A DNA stretch of 28,859 nt from CAZOJJ01 sp964580105 (GCA_964580105.1 CAZOJJ010000040.1:1-28859), one strand, 5' to 3'. Shown: positions 1 to 8,090, numbered from the stretch's first letter. A program made the numbers and translations. Notes: generated from the sequence alone by a model not told the origin.

Positions 1-14
1 GCGCCTTGCGTAGC

Positions 15-86
15 TGCCCGCGGAGGGCTCGAACCTCCAACCTCCTGATCCAGAGTCAGGCGCTCTGCCAGTTGAGCTAGCGGGCA
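15..86 (-). tRNA. tRNA-Gln (anticodon CTG)
   Basis: Read on the minus strand this folds as a full cloverleaf. The 7-bp acceptor stem is TGCCCGC/GCGGGCA, the D arm is GCTC/GAGC, the anticodon stem is CCTGA/TCAGG around loop CTCTGGA, and the T arm is GGAGG/CCTCC around TTCGAGC. The anticodon at positions 34-36 is CTG, reading CAG (Gln). The U1-A72 pair fits bacterial tRNA-Gln. The 3' CCA is not encoded, so it must be added after transcription. The length is 72 nt. Confidence 0.95.
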
Positions 87-119
87 AACGACCGCCGCGG
101 CGGGGCGCGGACAGACCAT

Positions 120-151
120 CCAAACTACGCGATCCGCCCGCCGAGGGTCAA
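120..151 (-). promoter_or_regulatory. Candidate promoter of tRNA-Gln (TTG-N21-TAGTTTGG)
   Basis: On the minus strand TTG (151-149) is followed after 21 nt by TAGTTTGG (127-120). This resembles the Bacteroidota housekeeping promoter (-33 TTG, -7 TAnnTTTG), although only one base separates TA from TTTG here. The tRNA begins 34 nt further on. The TTG overlaps the plsC stop codon. The same TTG-N21 arrangement occurs before rpsU. Confidence 0.5.
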
Positions 152-972
152 CCGGGCGGCCCCTCGGGCTCGGCCGCCGGGGTGCTCTTTGCCGCTTCTT
201 CGCCCGCCTGGCGGCCCGCCTCGGGCGCGCCGTCCACGACCTCGGGCGGCACGCCGCGCCAGGCGGCCACCTGCGCGATGATCTGCCTGCGCACCCGCTC
301 GCGGAGGGCCGGGGCGTCGTCCGGACTCATTCCCTCCGTCGGGATGGGATCGAAGACGTGGAGGCGGATGTCGGCCGCGCCGAAGCGCCAGCCGTGCTTG
401 GGGAGGGCGTCGGCCGTGCCGTCGAGGGCGAGGGGGAGGACGGGCACGCCCTCCTCGATGGCGAGGCGGAAGGCACCGTCCTGGAAGCGGCCGACGGTGC
501 GGCTCTTCGAGCGCGTGCCCTCGGGCATGAACATCACCGAGCAGCGCTTCTGGAGGCGGTCTCGGGCGTGGAGGACGACGGCCGCGCGGCTCGTCGCGCT
601 CCGCCGGTCCACGGGGATGTCGGCCGCCATCCGCATCATCCAGCCGCCGACGGGCACCTTGAAGAGGGCCGCCTTCGCCACCCACTTCATCTCCCACGGC
701 AGCCGCGAGATCACCGGGATGTCGGCGTTCGACTGGTGGTTGCTCACGACGACGTACGGGCGGCGCATGTCGGGCGGGATGGAGCCCGTCCGGGTGATTG
801 TCCACGCCGGGTTGACGCGGGTCGTCAGGCCGCCCATCCACCGGAAGAGCCGGCCCGTGGTGTAGCGCGCCGGGTCGCGGTCGAAGAGCCGCACGACCGC
901 CATCACAGGGAGGCAGGCCAGGACGATCAGCGTGATCGCCACCCAGGTCAGCGCGGACGTGATCGCGTTCAT
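148..972 (-). CDS. plsC: 1-acyl-sn-glycerol-3-phosphate acyltransferase (PlsC family)
   Basis: This 274-residue membrane acyltransferase probably acylates lysophosphatidic acid at position sn-2 to give phosphatidic acid in phospholipid synthesis. The N-terminus (about residues 4-27) is one hydrophobic segment, consistent with an inner-membrane anchor. The family's catalytic HX4D motif is present as H79...D84 in SNHQSNAD, and the substrate-binding EGTRS motif is at residues 151-155. The last 30 residues are rich in Ala, Glu and Pro and look like a disordered tail. The ATG at 972 was chosen because it sits directly before the hydrophobic segment. The gene diverges from the gene at 1042 and is followed by tRNA-Gln. 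Paralogues with other acyl acceptors share these motifs, so the exact substrate is inferred. Confidence 0.9.
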   Translation of the reverse strand: MNAITSALTWVAITLIVLACLPVMAVVRLFDRDPARYTTGRLFRWMGGLTTRVNPAWTITRTGSIPPDMRRPYVVVSNHQSNADIPVISRLPWEMKWVAKAALFKVPVGGWMMRMAADIPVDRRSATSRAAVVLHARDRLQKRCSVMFMPEGTRSKSRTVGRFQDGAFRLAIEEGVPVLPLALDGTADALPKHGWRFGAADIRLHVFDPIPTEGMSPDDAPALRERVRRQIIAQVAAWRGVPPEVVDGAPEAGRQAGEEAAKSTPAAEPEGPPG

Positions 973-1041
973 GCGGGGGCGTGGAACGGGGGAGTGGGTG
1001 GAGGATACTACGCCCGTCGTGCCACCGCCCTGTCCGTCCTC

Positions 1042-1680
1042 GTGGACCTCCTCAAGTATTTCGCCGACGAGCCCACCGCGCTCTACGCCGCCGAGGCGCC
1101 TGCGAGTGGGGATCTAACGCCGCTCGACGCCCTCCTCGGCGGACCGCAGTACTACCGGGGCTACGTCGCGGGCACGCACCTGCCGGACGACGGCGAGGCC
1201 CTCCGCATCGGGGCGACGGCACTGGACGAACCCGGGCTGTGGATCGCTCCTCTCCTCACCCTCTTCCCCGGCTGCGTGTGGACCCGGTTGGACGAGGGCG
1301 GCCGGCTCCGCTCCGTTTCCGATCCGTCCTCCACCCTCCGCGAGCCGCACGGCGTCTCGGTGCTCGTAGCCGCCGAGGCGGACGGACACGACCTCGCGCC
1401 GCTGGCGGCGCCCGACCGCCGCGAGGCCGTCCCCGCGCTCTGCGCCCTCCTCGACACCGGCGCCGTGGTGTTCTTCCCCGAGCCCGCGCACGACGGGTTC
1501 GACTGGAGCCTCTTCGCCGCCACGCCGCTTCGCGACCGGTTCGTGGAGGCGCTCCTCCGGCATCCGTCACCGAACGCGCGGCGCTTCGTGCTGCCCTACG
1601 CGCAGGCGCGCGGCGAGCACCGCTTCTACTTCGAGCAGTGGCAGCTCGACGCGCTGCCCGACTTCGTGACGGAGGTATGA
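1042..1680 (+). CDS. Hypothetical protein, first gene ahead of fic-ribD-ribE
   Basis: I do not recognise this 212-residue protein. The reading frame has strong GC3 bias and ends in a clean TGA, so it is probably real. The GTG at 1042, giving VDLLKYFADEP, is the most plausible start: no in-frame ATG lies between the divergent plsC start and this point. There is no signal peptide or membrane helix. The composition is soluble, with many aromatic residues (FFPEP, FDWSLF, FYFEQW). It lies 52 bp before the Fic gene on the same strand, with a cluster of TGATAG repeats in between, so shared transcription is possible but not shown. Confidence 0.7.
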   Translation: MDLLKYFADEPTALYAAEAPASGDLTPLDALLGGPQYYRGYVAGTHLPDDGEALRIGATALDEPGLWIAPLLTLFPGCVWTRLDEGGRLRSVSDPSSTLREPHGVSVLVAAEADGHDLAPLAAPDRREAVPALCALLDTGAVVFFPEPAHDGFDWSLFAATPLRDRFVEALLRHPSPNARRFVLPYAQARGEHRFYFEQWQLDALPDFVTEV

Positions 1681-1688
1681 GGCGCGAA

Positions 1689-1724
1689 CTATCAGTTGAT
1701 AGTAGATTGATAGCCAGCTGATAG
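1689..1724 (+). repeat. Three TGATAG repeats at 11-bp spacing with a palindromic first half, upstream of fic
   Basis: TGATAG occurs at 1697-1702, 1708-1713 and 1719-1724, exactly 11 bp apart, or about one helical turn. The first copy forms the perfect arms CTATCA (1689-1694) / TGATAG (1697-1702) with a 2-nt centre. The patch is AT-rich against a GC-rich background and ends 8 bp before the Fic start codon. It could be an operator read from one face of the helix, possibly by the Fic protein's own C-terminal winged-helix-like region. It could equally be a neutral short tandem repeat like others in this window. Confidence 0.55.
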
Positions 1725-1732
1725 CTCGCGCC

Positions 1733-3070
1733 ATGAAGATCCCCGCCACGCCTCCGGTTTTTGAGGAGTGCGCCCGCAAGTTTCTCGAGCATTTTGATGC
1801 AAAAGAAGCTGGGTTCGTGGCAGAAATGGAAAAGGGGCCAGCCCCGGATGGGGCTTATCGGCACTGGGATACCGTCCGGCGTATGATTCCACCCAAAGGG
1901 CTCAAAGCCGAGGACGTATGGTTTGCTCGCAAGGCTGCGCGGAGGGGCTTATACCGGAAGGTGTCGTTACTGCTAGATCGGGAGGGCCGTCCGTTCCAGT
2001 ATGCCCTTGTCGATCCGGTCCTGATCCGGCTGCACCGCATTGACCGAGACGCTGCTGGGCACATCGCGCTGCCGGAGCAGGCGACGAATTCCGATACGCG
2101 CGAACGGTACATCGTCCGGTCCCTCGTGGAAGAGGCCATCACGTCGAGCCAACTCGAAGGGGCCGCCACGACGCGGCAGGTAGCCAAGGAGATGATTCGG
2201 TCAGGGCGCCCGCCTCGGGATCGTTCCGAGCGCATGATCCTGAACAACTACCGGGCGATGCAGCACATCCGAGAGCGGCTCGACGAGCCGATGACTCCCG
2301 ACCTCGTGTACGACATTCATCGAACCGTGTCGGAGGGCACGCTCGATAGCGAGGAGGGGCCGCTTCGCTCACCCGGTGACGGCGTGGTGATCTATGACGA
2401 CCGGAATCAACTGCTTCACCGGCCGCCTCCTGCCGAGGAGATCGAGGTGCGCATGGAGCGGATGTGCACCTTCGCCAACGAGGCCGAGACGGGCGTCTTT
2501 CTCCATCCCGTCCTCAAATCGATCCTGCTCCACTTCTGGCTGGCCTACGACCACCCGTTCGTGGACGGCAACGGCCGGACGGCACGCGCGCTTTTCTACT
2601 GGAGCATGCTCAAGGAAGGGTTCTGGCTCGCGGAGTACCTCTCGATCTCGCGCATCCTCAAGCGCGCACCGGCGCGCTACGGCAAGTCGTTCCTCTATAC
2701 GGAGACGGACGACAACGACCTCACCTACTTCATCCTGGCTCAGCTCCGCGTCATCGAGCAGGCTATCGAAGAGCTCAAGGACTACCTGGAGAAGAAGGTG
2801 AAGGAGGTGGCCGAGACGAGAGCCATCCTGAAGCCGTCGAGCGGGCTGAACCACCGCCAGATCGCCCTGCTGAGCCACGCCATCCGGCACCCGGGGACGG
2901 CGTACACGTTCGAGTCGCACCGCTCCAGCCACGGCGTCGCGTACGCCACCGCACGCGCCGACCTGCTCGACCTGAACGAGCGAGGGCTCCTCCGCCTGCA
3001 GCGGAAGGGACGCAAGTTCGTGTTTGTGGCGGTACCTGACCTGTCGGAGCGTTTGCGGGGGATGGAATGA
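1733..3070 (+). CDS. Fic family protein AMP-transferase (class II)
   Basis: Fic proteins usually transfer AMP from ATP to hydroxyl side chains of target proteins. The catalytic loop HPFVDGNGRTAR (residues 274-285) is complete, including the catalytic His274 and the anion-binding GNGR. An N-terminal SSQLEG (138-143) matches the class II inhibitory motif (S/T)xxxE(G/N), so the enzyme is probably self-inhibited by Glu142. The last 70 residues look like a winged helix that could bind DNA. At 445 residues it is somewhat longer than typical class II Fic proteins. The first 400 bases are visibly less GC-rich than the neighbours, which hints at transfer. Its TGA overlaps the ribD ATG as ATGA, suggesting translational coupling. 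No antitoxin gene is adjacent. The cellular target is unknown. Confidence 0.92.
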   Translation: MKIPATPPVFEECARKFLEHFDAKEAGFVAEMEKGPAPDGAYRHWDTVRRMIPPKGLKAEDVWFARKAARRGLYRKVSLLLDREGRPFQYALVDPVLIRLHRIDRDAAGHIALPEQATNSDTRERYIVRSLVEEAITSSQLEGAATTRQVAKEMIRSGRPPRDRSERMILNNYRAMQHIRERLDEPMTPDLVYDIHRTVSEGTLDSEEGPLRSPGDGVVIYDDRNQLLHRPPPAEEIEVRMERMCTFANEAETGVFLHPVLKSILLHFWLAYDHPFVDGNGRTARALFYWSMLKEGFWLAEYLSISRILKRAPARYGKSFLYTETDDNDLTYFILAQLRVIEQAIEELKDYLEKKVKEVAETRAILKPSSGLNHRQIALLSHAIRHPGTAYTFESHRSSHGVAYATARADLLDLNERGLLRLQRKGRKFVFVAVPDLSERLRGME

Positions 3071-4203
3071 GCGAGGCGCACGACCGCTGGATGGGCCGCG
3101 CCCTCGCCCTCGCCGAGCGCGGCGCGGGGCGCGCCAGCCCGAACCCGATGGTCGGCGCCGTGCTCGTGGGGCCGGACGGCGCCGTGCTCGGCGAAGGCTT
3201 CCACCGGAGCTACGGCGGCGCGCACGCCGAGGTCGAGGCCGTCCGCGCCGCCGAGGCGCGCGGGTACGCGGGGTCGTTGCGTGAGGCCACACTCTACGTC
3301 ACGCTGGAGCCCTGCAGCCACCACGGCAAGACACCGCCCTGCGCCGACCTGATCGTGGAAAAGGGCATCCCGCGCGTCATCGCGGCGATGGAGGATCCGT
3401 TCCCCGAGGTCGCCGGGCGCGGCTTCGCGCGGCTCCGCGAGGCCGGCGTGGAGGTGGCCGTGGGCGTCCGCGAGCACGAGGCGCGGCGGCTCAACGAGGC
3501 GTTCGTGCACCACGTCGCCACCGGCCGGCCGCTCGTCACGCTCAAGGGGGCGCAGACGCTCGACGGCCGCGTCGCCACGGCGACGGGGGACAGCCGGTGG
3601 ATCTCCTCCGCAGAAAGCCGCGCGCTCGTCCACCGCTGGCGCGCCGAACTCGACGCCGTGCTCGTCGGCGCCGGGACGGCGCGGGCCGACGATCCCGCGC
3701 TGACCGTCCGCCACGTCGAGGGGCGCCAGCCGCTCCGCGTGGTGCTCGACCGGGCGGGCGCGCTCCCGCCCTCGCTCCGGCTGTTCACCGACGCGTACGC
3801 CGCGCGCACCGTCGCCGTCGTCGGGGAGGGCGTGCGGCCCGGCTACGCCGACGCGCTCACCGAGGCCGGGGGCCGCGTGCTCGGTGTCCCCGAGCGCGAC
3901 GGCCACCTCGACCTCGGCGCCGTGCTCGACCGGCTTGGCGCAGGCGACGGCGTAGCCGGGCCGGCGCGCCCCGTGCAGTCCGTCCTCGTCGAGGCCGGCC
4001 CCGGGCTGGCGACGGCGCTGCTGCGGCAGGACCTCGTGGACCGGCTGTTCGTGTTCGTCGCCCCCAAGCTCATCGGAGACGGCATTCCCGCCGTGGGCGA
4101 CCTCGGGCTTACCCGGATGGCCGACGCGCTCACGTTCGCCGAGTCGTCGTGGGAGCCGGTCGGACCGGATCTGCTCGTCCGGGGTTATCTGCGGGCGGTA
4201 TGA
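3067..4203 (+). CDS. ribD: Bifunctional riboflavin biosynthesis protein RibD (deaminase/reductase)
   Basis: RibD deaminates the pyrimidine made from GTP by cyclohydrolase II and then reduces its ribosyl side chain, two steps of cytoplasmic riboflavin synthesis. The N-terminal deaminase carries the zinc site: HAEVE with His53, and PCSHHGKTPPC with Cys83 and Cys92. The C-terminal part (from about residue 155) is the reductase domain, with TLDGR and an SRWIS stretch typical of the family. The length of 378 residues is normal. The ATG overlaps the fic stop by 4 bp, and ribE follows 28 bp downstream, so the three probably share a transcript. No FMN riboswitch is visible upstream. Confidence 0.97.
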   Translation: MSEAHDRWMGRALALAERGAGRASPNPMVGAVLVGPDGAVLGEGFHRSYGGAHAEVEAVRAAEARGYAGSLREATLYVTLEPCSHHGKTPPCADLIVEKGIPRVIAAMEDPFPEVAGRGFARLREAGVEVAVGVREHEARRLNEAFVHHVATGRPLVTLKGAQTLDGRVATATGDSRWISSAESRALVHRWRAELDAVLVGAGTARADDPALTVRHVEGRQPLRVVLDRAGALPPSLRLFTDAYAARTVAVVGEGVRPGYADALTEAGGRVLGVPERDGHLDLGAVLDRLGAGDGVAGPARPVQSVLVEAGPGLATALLRQDLVDRLFVFVAPKLIGDGIPAVGDLGLTRMADALTFAESSWEPVGPDLLVRGYLRAV

Positions 4204-4231
4204 CGCGCTCTCTCCTGACACCCCCACCGTT

Positions 4232-4882
4232 ATGTTCACCGGCATCATCGAAGCCGTAGGCCGCGTCGAGCGGATCACGCCGCTGGAGGGCGGGACGCGC
4301 CTCCGCCTGGCCTGTGCGTTCGCGGCCGAACTCCGCGTGGACGAGAGCGTCGCCGTGAACGGGGTGTGCCTGACCGTCGTGGCGCAGGACGACCGCGCCT
4401 TCGAGGCCGTCGCCGTCGAGGAGACGCTCGCCAAGACCAGCCTCGGCGACCTCGCCGAGGGCGACGGCGTCAACCTGGAGCGCGCGATGCGGCTGGGCGA
4501 CCGGCTCGACGGCCACCTCGTCCAGGGTCACGTGGATGCCAGCGGCACCGTCGCGTCCGTCGAAGCCCTCGCCGACTCGTGGCTCGTCCGCGTGCGCTAC
4601 CCCGAGGCGTTCGCACCGTACCTCGTCCCCGCCGGCAGCGTCGCCCTCGACGGCATCTCGCTGACGCTCGCCCGGCTGGACGACGAGGCGCTCACGGTCG
4701 CCGTGATCCCGCACACCTGGAACCACACGACCGTCCGCACCTGGCGGCCCGGCCGCCGCGTAAACCTCGAGTTCGACGTGATCGGGAAGTACGTCGTCCG
4801 TGCGATGGCGCGGGGGATCGGCCGGCCCGACGGCGCGCCGTCGGTCGAGATCGAGCCGCCGAGCAGCATCGAGCGGCTTTAG
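4232..4882 (+). CDS. ribE: Riboflavin synthase, alpha subunit
   Basis: This enzyme dismutates two molecules of 6,7-dimethyl-8-ribityllumazine into riboflavin and the pyrimidine precursor. It starts with the family signature MFTGIIEAVGRV and contains two tandem lumazine-binding barrels. The first has VAVNGVCLTV; the second begins around GHLVQGHVDASG and carries VALDGISLTL. The length of 216 residues is normal for a two-domain subunit. It follows ribD by 28 bp in the same direction. ribB/ribA and ribH are not in the window, so the pathway is split across the genome. Its 3' end meets a convergent gene across a short tandem repeat. Confidence 0.97.
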   Translation: MFTGIIEAVGRVERITPLEGGTRLRLACAFAAELRVDESVAVNGVCLTVVAQDDRAFEAVAVEETLAKTSLGDLAEGDGVNLERAMRLGDRLDGHLVQGHVDASGTVASVEALADSWLVRVRYPEAFAPYLVPAGSVALDGISLTLARLDDEALTVAVIPHTWNHTTVRTWRPGRRVNLEFDVIGKYVVRAMARGIGRPDGAPSVEIEPPSSIERL

Positions 4883-4887
4883 CTCCA

Positions 4888-4920
4888 GCTACCGCTCCGG
4901 CTACCGCTCCGGCTACCGCT
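4888..4920 (+). repeat. 12-bp tandem repeat (GCTCCGGCTACC type) between convergent genes
   Basis: About 2.7 near-perfect copies of a 12-bp unit (GGCTACCGCTCC) fill the 30-bp gap between ribE and the convergent gene. They extend over the final codons and stop codon of the minus-strand gene. No terminator-like hairpin is visible here. Confidence 0.7.
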
Positions 4921-5599
4921 CGGTCACCGCGAGGTCTTCCACGTGGACGTTGAGCGCGTGGTTGATCCGCAGGCCCACGACGCCGTCCGTGCGGAGCGCG
5001 CTCCTCGGCATCCGCACCACCTCGGCCCCGTTGACGAAGAAGGCGACCTCCGCCTCGCCCACCTCGACGGCCAGCCGGTTGGGGACGGACGACGCGGTGT
5101 CCTCGCCGAACGTGGCGATGGCCTCGTGCGCCGTCCACGGGTGGAGCACCTCCGTCTCCTCGCCCGCACGGCGCTTGACGAGGAACTCGCCGCTGTTGCG
5201 GAGCACGAAGTAGTCGTAGGCGACGGCCTCGCCGTCGAGATTCTCGCCGCCGAAGAACAGGCCGTAGGCTTCGTTGCGGCCCTGTGGGTCGAAGAGGTGG
5301 ATGAGCGTCTCGGCGCGGAAGGTGCCCTCGGCGGTGCTCTCGGGGTGGTAGAAGATGGCGGCCGGGCCGGTGGTGATGTGCCAGCCCGGCGTCATGTTGA
5401 CGAAGAACACGTCGGCCGTGGTGTCGGCGCCGACGGTGGGGGCGTGGCCGGTGTGGTGGCCGTGGTCCGTTTCGTCGAAGCGGACGACCCAGGTGGACGG
5501 CGTGGCCATGTTTTCGCCTTCGGGCTGGAGCGGGTCGGGCCGCTGGGCCTGGGCAGCGGCGGCGAGGAGGACGAAAGCGAGGAGGGGCAGGTATCGCAT
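4913..5599 (-). CDS. Secreted hypothetical protein, possibly concanavalin-like fold
   Basis: This 228-residue protein has a clear signal peptide: MRYLPLLAFVLLAAAAQAQ with likely cleavage after AQA. The mature part is rich in beta-strand patterns, for example AYGLFFGGENLDGE, YDYFVLRNSGEFLV, and a C-terminal GVVGLRINHALNVHVEDL. This resembles the jelly-roll domains of secreted carbohydrate-related proteins of the DUF1080/LamG type. The family assignment is an impression from these motifs, not a firm match. It runs alone on the minus strand, with a promoter-like TACCTTCG 32 bp upstream, and converges on ribE. Confidence 0.8.
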   Translation of the reverse strand: MRYLPLLAFVLLAAAAQAQRPDPLQPEGENMATPSTWVVRFDETDHGHHTGHAPTVGADTTADVFFVNMTPGWHITTGPAAIFYHPESTAEGTFRAETLIHLFDPQGRNEAYGLFFGGENLDGEAVAYDYFVLRNSGEFLVKRRAGEETEVLHPWTAHEAIATFGEDTASSVPNRLAVEVGEAEVAFFVNGAEVVRMPRSALRTDGVVGLRINHALNVHVEDLAVTER

Positions 5600-5630
5600 G
5601 GCGGCCTCGGGGATGGGATGGAGGGTGCGG

Positions 5631-5638
5631 CGAAGGTA
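5631..5638 (-). promoter_or_regulatory. Candidate -7 element TACCTTCG
   Basis: On the minus strand TACCTTCG ends 32 bp before the ATG at 5599. It matches TAnnTT(T)G except for one base. No TTG is visible at the usual -33 distance. Near-identical motifs stand 13-26 bp before several other minus-strand genes in the window, which is the main support. Confidence 0.4.
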
Positions 5639-5704
5639 CCGAGGCGGGCTCGTTCGACCCCGACGGACTCGGTGTGTCGGCGGGAACGGACCGGGCCGAT
5701 TTCG

Positions 5705-6883
5705 CTACGGCAGCGTCAGCGAGCCCAGCAGGGTGGGTCGGCTCGCGCCCGTCACGGCGGGTACGTTCGTCGGGACGCCGTTGGCCCACTCGTGCGCCAG
5801 CACGGCGAAGAGCACGGCCTCCTTCGCATCCGGGTCCAGCCCGTAGACCGCCGTCGTCTCCACCGGGACGGGGGCGAACAGCGCTGCGAGTCGGCGCATG
5901 AGCTCGGCGTTGTGGACGCCGCCGCCGGAGACGATCAGCCGGTCCAGCGGATCGGTCGGCGCCGCGAAACGAACGTAGGCGTCATGGACGGAGCGCGCTG
6001 TGAGGGCCGTCGCCGTGGCGAGAAGGTCGTACGCGTCGTCGGGGCCTTCGGCCACGAGTCGCGCCACGTACGCCGCGCCGAACAGCTCGCGGCCGGTGGA
6101 CTTGGGCGGCTCGCGCCGGAAGTAGTCCTCGGCCAGCAGCCGCGCCAGGAGCGCCTCGTCGGGCGTGCCGGCGGCGGCGCGGCGGCCGTCGGCGTCGAAG
6201 CGCTCGCCGAAGAGGCGCTGCGCGAGGGCGTCGATGAGGACGTTGGCCGGGCCGGTGTCGAAGGCGTAGGCGGCCTCGGGGCCGGCCCCCTTCGGCAACA
6301 CCGTCAGGTTGGCGATGCCGCCGAGGTTGAGCAGCCCGCGTGTCTCGGTGGGGTGCGCGAAGAGGGCGTCGTCCAGGTAGGGGACGAGCGGGGCGCCCTG
6401 GCCGCCGAGGGCGAGGTCGGCCGCCCGGAAGTCGGACACGACGGGGACGCCGAGGCGGACGGCCAGCGTGGCGGGGCAGCCGAGCTGGAGCGTCGAGCGC
6501 GTGGGCGCGCCCGCGCAGGGCTCGGCGTCGGGGACGTGCTGCACCGTCTGGCCGTGGGAGCCGACGAGGTCGAGGTCGGCCGCCGTCAGGCCCGCCCGGG
6601 CCAGGGCGGCCTCGGCGGCCTCGGCGAAGAGGTGGGCGAGGCGGACGTGCACCTGGCTCACGAGGCGGACGTCGGACGTGGCGGCCTCGGTCACGCGGGC
6701 GAGGGCGTCGCGGAGCGCGGCGTCGTAGGCGCAGCACGCGAAGCCGAGCGTCTCGACGGTCAGCGCCCGGCCGCGCCCGGACAGCCGCACCACGGCCGCG
6801 TCGACGCCGTCCAGCGAAGTCCCGCTCATGAGCCCGGCGACGACCCGCTCGGGCCGCCCGAAGAGGCGCTGCGCCGGGTGCAT
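5705..6883 (-). CDS. anmK: Anhydro-N-acetylmuramic acid kinase
   Basis: AnmK opens and phosphorylates 1,6-anhydro-MurNAc released from turned-over peptidoglycan, giving MurNAc-6-phosphate for reuse. The protein has the diagnostic phosphate-binding GLMSGTSLDGVD near the N-terminus, DTGPANVLID in the middle, and the second ATPase-fold motif VSGGGVHNAELMRRL near the C-terminus. The 392-residue length is normal. The ATG at 6883 overlaps the stop codon of the upstream TPR gene as TGATG; a GTG at 6886 is the alternative start. The overlap indicates coupled translation with the TPR protein. MurQ, the usual next enzyme, is not in the window. Confidence 0.97.
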   Translation of the reverse strand: MHPAQRLFGRPERVVAGLMSGTSLDGVDAAVVRLSGRGRALTVETLGFACCAYDAALRDALARVTEAATSDVRLVSQVHVRLAHLFAEAAEAALARAGLTAADLDLVGSHGQTVQHVPDAEPCAGAPTRSTLQLGCPATLAVRLGVPVVSDFRAADLALGGQGAPLVPYLDDALFAHPTETRGLLNLGGIANLTVLPKGAGPEAAYAFDTGPANVLIDALAQRLFGERFDADGRRAAAGTPDEALLARLLAEDYFRREPPKSTGRELFGAAYVARLVAEGPDDAYDLLATATALTARSVHDAYVRFAAPTDPLDRLIVSGGGVHNAELMRRLAALFAPVPVETTAVYGLDPDAKEAVLFAVLAHEWANGVPTNVPAVTGASRPTLLGSLTLP

Positions 6884-8078
6884 CACGCGTCGCCGCTTCG
6901 GGCGCGGAGCTCGGCGGCGAGGCGGAGCAACTCCTCGGCCCGCTCGGGCTTCTGCTGCGCCAGCTTCTCGTAGACGACGGCGGCCTCGGCGTACTGGTGC
7001 TGCGCGGCGTAGATGCGCGCGAGCGTTTCCGAGACCATGTCGTCCTCCGCAGACTCGTCAACGACGACGCTGGGACCCTGGAAGGTAGGGTCGGGCCGGA
7101 TGCGGGGCGCGTCTTGGAGCTGCTGGATGAGCGCGTCCAGCTCGTCGGCCACCGACGACGCCTCGGGCGTTTCTTCCGGTTCGGCGGGCGGCGGTTCGTC
7201 CGGCTCGCCGTCCACGACGTGCGCGTCCTCGCCGGGCGGCTCGGCCTCGCCGGGCGGCTCGGCCTCGCCGGCCTCGGTCTCCGGCTCACGAGCGGAGGCN
7301 NNNNNNNNNNNNNNNNNNNNNNNNNNNNNNNNNNNNNNNNNNNNNNNNNNNNNNNNNNNNNNNNNNNNNNNNNNNNNNNNNNNNNNNNNNNNNNNNNNNC
7401 CGTCGGCTCCGCAACCGTCGGCTCCGCAACCGTCGGCTCCGCAACCGGCGGCTCCGCTTCGGCGGTGTCCGTTGATTCGTACGGCCCGAATTCGGAGAGG
7501 GCCGCTTCCGGCTCCTCCGGCTCCTCGGGCTCTACGGCCGCCTCGGCTTTGGCCTGCACCGGCTCAGTTTCCTGGAACGCGGACGAGGGGGGCGCCTCGG
7601 GCTCCGCCTCTCCGACATCGGACGCTTCGGGCGCGAACGCCTGGTGGGCGTCCGGGAGCGTGCCGCCCGGCTCGTCGGCCAGCGGCTCGGCGGGAGCGCT
7701 ACCGCCCTCGGAGGGTGCCGTCGGGGTCGGGCGCGACCAGTCGGCCGGGAGGGCGGCGCGGACCTGGGCGTCGAGGAGCCGCTGGCGCTCGCGGCGGACG
7801 AGCGGGCTGCCGGGCACGAGGAAGTACGCCTGGTGCCACGCGCCGAGGGCGTCGTCCCAGCGCTCGGCGGCCTCGTAGGCCTTCGCCAGGAGCACGTGCG
7901 CGGCCGGGTAGGCGGGCGCGGCCTGCACGAGGGCCTCGAGCCGGCGCGCCGCCTCGCCGATCTCGCCGTCGGCGAGGAGGCGGGCGGCGGCCTGGATGGC
8001 CGTGGCCGGTCGGTCGGCGGACGGGGGCGGGCCGGGAGCCATGGGGGCAGGGAGGGGGAGGGACGCCGGGCGGTGCAT
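6883..8078 (-). CDS. TPR protein with repetitive Pro/Glu-rich linker, interrupted by an assembly gap
   Basis: The N-terminal part (about residues 25-105) reads as tetratricopeptide repeats (AARRLEALVQAAPAYPAAH, then a helix pair around YEAAERWDDAL). The C-terminal 50 residues hold another TPR-like pair (AQHQYAEAAVVYEKLAQQK). Between them lies a long acidic, Pro/Ala-rich linker containing in-frame VAEPT pentapeptides and a GEAEPP duplication. One hundred N fall in this linker, and with exactly 100 bases the two halves are out of frame, so the N count is a placeholder. The start may be 8078 or the internal ATG at 8042. The second leaves a more normal leader after the TACCTTAA motif at 8098-8091. 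The gene is coupled to anmK. The role is unknown, probably protein-protein scaffolding. Confidence 0.85.
7300..7399. other. Assembly gap of 100 N within a coding tandem repeat
   Basis: Exactly 100 N. The right flank is a 15-bp tandem repeat (GTCGGCTCCGCAACC) coding VAEPT on the minus strand. The left flank is unique. The true length is unknown. To keep the TPR gene in frame the gap must be 2 modulo 3, so 100 cannot be right. Confidence 0.97.
7402..7446 (-). repeat. 15-bp in-frame tandem repeat (VAEPT) in the TPR protein linker
   Basis: Three visible copies of GTCGGCTCCGCAACC occur at 7402-7416, 7417-7431 and 7432-7446, followed by a diverged copy. On the minus strand each encodes the pentapeptide VAEPT. 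The array runs into the N gap, so the copy number is unknown. Confidence 0.95.
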
Positions 8079-8090
8079 CCACCCGGGCCG

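Noticed and set aside
1733..3070. Fic-Phd/Doc type toxin-antitoxin module
   Set aside because: No small antitoxin gene is next to it; the inhibitory motif is within the Fic protein itself, and the next gene is ribD.
4204..4231. FMN riboswitch near ribD/ribE
   Set aside because: Only 28 bp lie between the genes, and the region before ribD is the fic coding sequence; no aptamer-like conserved elements are seen.
4943..6973. Plus-strand open frame of 676 codons over the secreted protein and anmK
   Set aside because: AnmK motifs are unmistakable on the minus strand; the plus frame is a low-complexity shadow.
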